From: Adineta steineri
Lineage: Eukaryota > Rotifera > Eurotatoria > Adinetida > Adinetidae
DNA length: 64,000 bases
Reading direction: 5' to 3'
Assembly: GCA_905250115.1 (NCBI GenBank)
Contig: CAJNOI010000030.1
Coordinates: 521,054-585,053, forward strand
The translations under genes were made by a program, and so were the position numbers. Position 1 is the stretch's first letter, and each line of letters opens with the position of its first letter. The notes beneath the pieces were generated by a model. That model made no database searches and had not been told where the DNA came from. It saw only the letters and a program-made list of their open reading frames with translations. Positions 53,173 to 64,000 of the stretch are shown here, in pieces.

Positions 53173-53763
53173 TTGATGTTGTCTATTAAAAATAAAGGTC
53201 ATTATTCAATCGTTTCAAATTCCATAGAAAGGCAAACATCTTCTCTTCTTCTTCTTCAAACAGAAAGACAAAACCTTACATTATTCAGTACAATAATGAT
53301 AAACGTAACAACAAATACTACTTTAATTGATAAAATATCTTCCTATGATACTCAAGGTGCTATTATATTTATCATTGGTGTTATAGCATGGTATTCTATA
53401 GGTTTTGGTCTAATCCTTATAGATACAATTGGTTTTCGATCAAATCGTATTAAAAAACAAAAATATACAAATGTTTATCGAACAGTTAATGACTTACATG
53501 AACAAAAAATACGAAATGATATATTAATAGAACTTACAGATAAAAATAAACGAAAGAAGCTATGGGACATCTATTATGGTAATGAAAAAACTTCTTTATT
53601 AACAATAGAAAAAGATAAAATAATTGTTAATTCAATAATAAAACAATTAGAAGAATTGAATGAACAACGTCGTTTACTTCAAAATACTTTATATGGTATA
53701 ACGCTTGATCAATCAGATGATGATGGTGGTGATGAAACTGAAAATAATCATAGTATTGAATAA
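53173..53763 (+). CDS. Unknown single-pass membrane protein
   Basis: An uninterrupted frame of up to 196 residues; I do not recognise a family. An internal start (MINVTTNTTL, residue 42) may be the true one because the first 41 residues are Ser/Leu-rich and poorly protein-like. The N-terminal part has N-glycosylation sites (NVT, NTT), followed by one hydrophobic helix (GAIIFIIGVIAWYSIGFGLI, residues about 62-81) and a basic stop-transfer stretch (RSNRIKKQK). A charged, probably helical cytoplasmic domain ends in an acidic tail (SDDDGGDETENN). The layout is type I or III single-pass. Its coding quality is supported by composition and length, not by homology. Confidence 0.5.
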   Translation: MMLSIKNKGHYSIVSNSIERQTSSLLLLQTERQNLTLFSTIMINVTTNTTLIDKISSYDTQGAIIFIIGVIAWYSIGFGLILIDTIGFRSNRIKKQKYTNVYRTVNDLHEQKIRNDILIELTDKNKRKKLWDIYYGNEKTSLLTIEKDKIIVNSIIKQLEELNEQRRLLQNTLYGITLDQSDDDGGDETENNHSIE

Positions 53764-54749
53764 AATATATTATTTTTTTCTTTGTCAATATAAAATGATG
53801 TATAGTCCCAGTGGTACTTGCATATTGCGTTATACAAGGAAATTCTCTACACGAGAAAGTGTATCTATCCTTGCAAAAACGCCTACGCAAAATACAACAC
53901 AACGGGGATCATATTATGTATTGAATAAACTGTCAATAAAATATATATGTATATGCTATTTATACTCATTCGTACAATATTAGTAATGGGGTTAGTTTTA
54001 TATATTGATTCGAAGACGAATAATTTCAATAGAACGAAGAAGAAGAAGAAAGAAAAATTCAGATTTGAAGACATTAAAAAGTACTGCTACTTGTAAAATA
54101 TACGTCAAGTAAAAGAAAAAAGAAAAATAAATTTGCAAACGGTACTGTTTAGATAAATATATTAATAATTATATATATATATTCCGTTCGAAAAAAAATG
54201 AGAAAGAAGAATATATTACTTATGTTTATTCTAGTCAGATGGAAATTGTATTTATTCAGTTCTCTTTTTTTTTGATTCTGTGGTTTTAGCTTAAGAGAAA
54301 AAAAATCAATACTAATCTTGATCGAGGGATAAAATGAATCACTAGAAACTCAATAAAGCATTTTTAATATTAGCATAATATATATGCATGAAATGTAAGT
54401 AATAGTATTGATATTAAAATTACGAAGAACATTTATTCTTGAAAAGAAATTTTTCGTACTCTCAAAGTTAGTTATACGATGGATGATTTAACAGACGAAA
54501 ATAGAATCAAATGTTTATATATTATAGAAAATTCATATTGAAATTAATCGAGACATTTTCGAATTACCACAAGTTTAATGGTATTGTTTTATGATCATGA
54601 ATAGCCAGAAGATAATCTAAGTTCTATTCATATAAATAATATATAAGGATTTTTCTCGAGTAGATCAATAAAAACATCGAACAAAATATGATGAAAACTA
54701 AAGTAATGTTCTTTCATTCGACCATTATAATTCGTTTATTGAATTTCAC

Positions 54750-54882
54750 GGTGCTAGAACAGAACGTCGCGGCTCATTTTGAGGGTTCAAAACAAATTGC
54801 CAGTAAACCTTTGTTGTTGAACAGTGGATTTTTGATACACCCTCACTGAGCAATACGCCTGCGACGTTTTGTCCGGTCACCG
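54750..54882. mobile_element. Short terminal-inverted-repeat element
   Basis: The left end CGGTGCTAGAACAGAACGTCGC and the right end GCGACGTTTTGTCCGGTCACCG form an imperfect 22-bp inverted pair, about three quarters identical. AATTTC flanks both sides, a possible short target duplication. The 133-bp body has no coding frame and is richer in G and C than the flanks. Confidence 0.55.
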
Positions 54883-55351
54883 AATTTCGCAATCTGATAT
54901 AGACTCAATTGATAGTTTCTACTTGCAATTTTTAGTCCTGGATCATAGCAATTGATTCAATCCTTTAGTACGAGCACTTATCGTATATTAATCCATCATT
55001 CTGCTTATAATCAATGGGTAAACCTGGAAACATTTCAGTATAATATAAAACAAGGTCTTAGAAATAGCACTACAAATTTCTTTAGATACATCTAAATCTG
55101 TTGTTTTCATACAGCTTGTTGCAAACTAAATGATTGAAATTTTGTGTTTAAATGATTATCCATTTTTGATAACAAAACAAAGATGCAAATTTTCATAAAC
55201 GACATGATCTTCATTTATATAAAATTCATACAAGATTTGTTTTAACGCAAGAAAGAAATAGTTAGAGAGAAAAGAGAGACAAAATAAAGATGACAAGAAC
55301 TACACGCAATAAAATATCGACTGAAGTCTCTCTTTATTTTCAATAGTCTGT

Positions 55352-55374
55352 ACACACACACACACACACACACA
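55352..55374. repeat. CA dinucleotide microsatellite
   Basis: A perfect run of about eleven CA units, followed 150 bp later by a TA/TG-rich stretch near 55520-55557. Open frames across these runs are low-complexity artefacts. Confidence 0.85.
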
Positions 55375-55611
55375 TAAACAATCTGAACTAACACATCCGA
55401 GACCAAAATAAGAGGATGATACATAAATATACATTGATGAAGGAGAAAAAGAAGAAAAAAAAGGACAGTGCACAAAACAAAAACTAATGCTTGCTCGGAC
55501 ATTTTTGTTTAAAGATTTATATATGTATGTATATATATATATATATATGTGTGTGTATAGAATTTTAAACGACACCTGAGTTGAGAGAAGAAAACAAAGT
55601 TTTTGCAATCA

Positions 55612-60783
<5,172 letters not shown>

Positions 60784-61160
60784 TTGTCTAAAAAAACGTT
60801 AAGTGAATTTCTTTTTCTATTCAATAAGATTAATCAAAGAAAGAGATGAATAAGAATTACTGGCATCTGTCATGTAGAGAAATAGAAATAGAAAGGGAAA
60901 AGAACGAAACGAATAAACAATAATAACAATAAATATTAACCAATTAAAGTTAAATACATAACCTCTTCTTAGAATAATTATATTGTTTAAAAAACGAAAT
61001 AAAATATATATTTTGTAGGTTTTCAATATTTAATACATAAAAAAATAATTCATTGTAAGTTTATGTTATAGATGGCGGTATATATCGATATGTGAATTCA
61101 ATGTCAATAATAGACGAAAAGTTAGAGTGGGAAAAAAAATGATAATTAGCTCTTTGATTT
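60784..61160. other. Intergenic, PPP4R3 upstream region
   Basis: About 0.4 kb of AT-rich sequence upstream of PPP4R3. No gene or strong motif beyond the acceptor-like site at its right edge. Confidence 0.4.
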
Positions 61161-61446
61161 GCAGGAGCGTACCGAGGTCTCGAAGGCAGGGTAGTGGCGG
61201 CGCCAAGGATGGGCTCAGCCCACCCTGAAATCTTTTTCAGATCTTAAAAGAATCAATGATATTCTATCTGAGCCCACCCTAGTCAAGATTCCTAGCGCCG
61301 CCGCTAAGGCAGAGGGGGCGTAACTCCCTTTTTGCTTAAATCTAACACCAAAAAACGCGTAAAAATCTTTATTTTTGATTGTATTAATCAAAAAAAACTA
61401 AAATTTTCCAAAGCAGGGGGAGGGCGTAACACCCCACGCGCCCCTG
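61161..61446. mobile_element. hAT-like MITE hosting a nested element
   Basis: Ends CAGGAGCGTA and ACGCGCCCCTG are imperfect inverted repeats of the CAGGGGCG type. The 8 bp before (TTGATTTG) and after (TTGGTTTG) differ at one position, a good target-site duplication. It is GC-rich with two GGGGGCGTAACNCC-like motifs and no coding frame. Another element sits inside it at 61192-61306. Confidence 0.6.
61192..61306. mobile_element. Nested 115-bp hAT-like MITE
   Basis: The left end TAGTGGCGGCGCCAAGGAT and the right end ATTCCTAGCGCCGCCGCTA are inverse complements at 15 of 19 positions. Flanks AGGCAGGG and AGGCAGAG agree at 7 of 8, an 8-bp target duplication within the outer element. GAGCCCACCCT or AGCCCACCCT occurs twice inside. 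It shares the TAGTGGCGG end with the element at 41146. Confidence 0.65.
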
Positions 61447-62178
61447 TTGGTTTGTGTGTCTAGTGCATGAATGGATTTTTATCAGTATCATCTTGATAGA
61501 TAAAAACTATTTCTTTAATCTTTAAAAGCAGAATCAACTGATGCAGTTCTATTTAAGATGAATGAAATTGATATGAGTATAAATTTAAAACAAAACAAAT
61601 ATTTCGAGTTAAATCAAGTTTTTATTATTAATAAATATATCAATATTGATTCATATATGCAATCTGTTGTTTGTCATTACAGAAGAAAATAAGTTTAATA
61701 AATTCATCGATCATTTAAATATTTCTGAAAGATTGCCTGTCAATAAGAAAAAGGTATGACTTCCAGAATTCATTTTCTTATTAAATTTTTACAACGTCGT
61801 TTTTTGGTACGTGAAGGTAATTATAACATAGTTCATAAGAACGTACTACATGGATTGTAGGACATTCCATTTTTTTTCTATAAACATACAACATTGTAAT
61901 TCTATCTAAGTAGAAAATCTCTTTATTTCAGAGTACAAATATTGTAAAACTATACAAGTTGAATATAATACAAAAAAAAGTGATTATTGGAATGTAAATT
62001 TTGAGAAAAAAAAACACAAATGATAGAATGATTAAAAAAACAGCTAATATAAACGGATAAATAATGTAACAAAAAGTGTAAACATGAGAAGTATTAATGA
62101 ACTACGTATATTATCTGAGCCGAGCTAAAAAATAAATTTTCAAATAATATTATATATATATTAATAAAATATTTCAAA
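61447..62178. other. Intergenic region, no gene seen
   Basis: AT-rich sequence downstream of the Ly6-domain gene. No supportable gene, RNA or repeat. Confidence 0.45.
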
Positions 62179-62702
62179 TTAACATACAACAACATATCGA
62201 TTGCATCGATCTCCTTGACAACATTCTACACATGCCCAATCTTCATACCAATTACGTGTACAGACAGTTGCCAAACCATAGAGAACTAGTTTATTTCATA
62301 GAATAAATCATGAATTATATTAAGTAAATATAATACTTACGACGAGTACATGAATCTCTTGTATCACAACCTTTAGAAATATAATGTCGACGTTCACCAC
62401 GTGGTGTCCTAAATATTAATAAAAAAAATATTTTTTCATTATTATATTATTCAAATAATTATTACCATTCGTGAGGTGTTGTCCAAAGAATTAATGTTGC
62501 ACATGTATCTTCATATCTTTGACACATCCGAACAGTTTTAATACATTTATCATCATTTCCTTCTTGTTGTTCACATACATAACATTCGAGTGCATGAGTA
62601 ACTAAATTTAAGGAATTGAAATCATATATGTATGAAAATATTTTTTTATTTACCTGAGAGAAAAGTAAAAATAAAAAATAAAGAGATATAAATCACATTC
62701 AT
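62179..62702 (-). CDS. Secreted Ly6/uPAR (three-finger) domain protein
   Basis: Four exons (62654-62702, 62466-62601, 62341-62408, 62179-62285) encode 119 residues, too finely split for any long open frame to show it. A hydrophobic signal peptide (MNVIYISLFFIFTFLS) precedes LECYVCEQQEGNDDKC, the opening disulfide pattern of the LU domain. Further cysteines follow, closing with ECCQGDRCNRY, the hallmark CCxxDxCN. The protein ends VVVC with no long hydrophobic tail, so a secreted form is likelier than a GPI-anchored one, unless a further exon exists. Ligand and role are unknown; LU proteins often modulate receptors or ion channels. An acceptor-like CTTGTAG lies 20 bases before the start. Confidence 0.8.
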
Positions 62703-63762
62703 GATCTTTCCTTCTATTCAATCTACAAGGACAAACAAAGCGGACACTTCATGTACATACGAACGATGAATTTTAAAAATATTTATGATTGGTGATCGAA
62801 AAAGAAGGAATGAAGTTTAAAATTAAAGAGGGCGCGCAACATTGTGGTTAGAATAAAAATTGTAGTGAAAAAGAGCGTCTATCAGGTATTCGAGTTACTA
62901 CAACAGTTTTCTTCATTTCATGAATAGCAGGACACTCATATTCTAACAAAAGTAATGCAAGGAATAATTTATTGATAAAAATCTTACTCTGTATGAGTAG
63001 AAATAAATGATCATTAATTCGTAGATAAATTTATAGAGATATCCAAGAGTGATGTTTATATTAATGCATTCAGATATCATCATATGATGATAATGAATTT
63101 TTCAGTTGTAAACAATTCATCTGTAAAGAATTGGAATGTGCTAACGAAGAAGAAATTTTGCAGTATCTCCATTGTACACTCAATAATACTATCAAATTTT
63201 ATTAGTTAGTAATTGACTTATTCCTCGGAAGAAAGTATAATAGAAAAAAACAAGATAATCGTTTAGAATATATAAACCCATTAGTAGAGAAAACTATGCA
63301 CTATTTCTATTAAGGATGATTACAATTTTCAATAAAAACAATACTGATACTTTCAATTTATATTTATTTCCTATCATGATGATCAATTTAAATAGAGTAA
63401 TTTGTTTTCATTGAAAAGTAATTGAAGTATTAATATTTTCGTAATGATAAATAAACATGTCTATCAAAAATACGATTTAATTTCTACAGGTGAAAAAAAA
63501 CCACTCTAAATTTATTAGCTCATCAATCATTAAGCCACGCGTATGTATAAAACCCTATCATATGTCGACACTTTATTTAGTTAAAAAAATGACTAATTTA
63601 TTGTATAGTTGGTCCGTTCTTCTTCATCATCCATCCATTCTTTGACGTTTTATTATGATTGCTGTAGTAAATTCACCAATAAGAAACTTGTTTTTTCTTA
63701 TTCTTTTATTTCATCACCTTGTCTTTCCGTAATAAAATATAAAAGATCTTAAATATCTTAAT
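62703..63762. other. Divergent intergenic region
   Basis: About 1.1 kb between the divergent Ly6-domain and HID1 genes. AT-rich with no gene or repeat supported. Confidence 0.45.
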
Positions 63763-64000
63763 ATGGGAAATACTGATTCAAAAATTGATTTTCGTGTTGC
63801 TGTTGTTCAATTAACATCACGCAGTCAGGTAAAATATATAGATAAATAAAGAAAATAATAAATAAATAATCTTTAATTTTTAAAGCAAATTGAATCTAAT
63901 GATGAATCATTTTGGGATCAATTTTGGTCGGATAAAATTTCTAGTGTTCAAGATATATTTGCATTAGTACCAGCTGCAGAAATTCGAGCATTAAGAGAAG
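63763..64000 (+). CDS. HID1: HID1 domain protein, 5' part only
   Basis: Two exons are visible (63763-63828 and from 63886 to the window edge); the gene continues beyond. The start MGNTDSKIDFRVAVVQLTSR and the following DESFWDQFWSDKISSVQDIF with ALVPAAEIRALREE closely match the N-terminus of HID1. Glycine at position 2 with MGNTDS is a good N-myristoylation site, as known for the family. HID1 acts at the trans-Golgi in dense-core vesicle biogenesis and neuropeptide sorting. The first intron is 57 nt with a GTAAAA donor and TTTAAAG acceptor. Confidence 0.93.

Larger units (their letters stand above)
53764..55611. other. Intergenic region with microsatellites and a MITE
   Basis: About 1.8 kb between the converging membrane-protein and PPP4R3 genes. 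It holds the inverted-repeat element at 54750-54882, a CA run at 55352-55374 and a TA/TG run near 55520-55557. No gene is supported. Confidence 0.5.

Noticed and set aside
53627-54074. Open frames overlapping the end of the membrane-protein gene
   Set aside because: Antisense or shifted-frame shadows with poly-His and hydrophobic low complexity.

Overview
The window is eukaryotic. It is strongly AT-rich, its protein genes are split by many short (about 45-60 nt) GT-AG introns, intergenic spaces are small, and there is no bacterial operon, CRISPR array or recognisable rRNA or tRNA. The protein families are animal ones (Twinkle helicase, PQBP1, intermediate filament, EFTU2, M13 peptidase, TJAP1-like, Rab10, PPP4R3, HID1). 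The AT-rich compact genes, the seven-helix receptor families with LDLa and EGF modules, TGTGGG-type hexamers and start codons sitting just after splice acceptors all fit a bdelloid rotifer (Adineta/Rotaria type). That assignment is an inference; no species can be named from the sequence alone.

Layout. 1-357: 3' end of a rhodopsin-like receptor. 2045-9932: a 28-exon ABCA-type full transporter. 10982-15748: a giant intronless LDLa/EGF/seven-helix receptor. 15749-19685: a gene-poor, repeat-rich island holding a telomere-like hexamer array, one GC-richer orphan ORF and a two-unit higher-order tandem repeat. 19686-22746 (-) Twinkle and 22998-24473 (+) PQBP1 are head to head. 24872-27171 (-) intermediate filament protein. 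28950-33665 (+) EFTU2. 34286-37250 (+) an M13 peptidase homologue that has lost its zinc site. 37776-39240 (-) aldolase. 41741-42662 (+) TJAP1-like coiled coil. 44744-46406 (-) Rab10-like GTPase. 47546-51895 (-) a tight three-gene run AMDHD2, PTS, DLST. 53173-53763 (+) an unknown single-pass membrane protein. 55612-60783 (-) PPP4R3/SMEK. 62179-62702 (-) a Ly6/uPAR-domain secreted protein. 63763-64000 (+) first two exons of HID1.

Most genes are housekeeping: mitochondrial DNA replication and the TCA cycle (Twinkle, DLST), splicing (PQBP1, EFTU2), glycolysis, amino-sugar and pterin metabolism, vesicle traffic (Rab10, HID1). They do not form one pathway. The exon models for ABCA, M13, aldolase, DLST, AMDHD2, Rab10, PQBP1, TJAP1-like, PPP4R3, Ly6 and Twinkle were checked by summing exon lengths and phases by hand, and each stays open end to end.

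The most interesting signals are: (i) splice-acceptor-like TTTTAG|A sites a few bases before the start codons of many genes, as expected of spliced-leader trans-splicing, including two genes in the AMDHD2-PTS-DLST run; (ii) the telomere-like and tandem-repeat island at 16.7-18.6 kb with an orphan ORF of unlike base composition; (iii) a predicted pseudoprotease; (iv) several small inverted-repeat elements, two with convincing 8-bp target duplications, one nested in another, and one 550-bp long-armed hairpin element.
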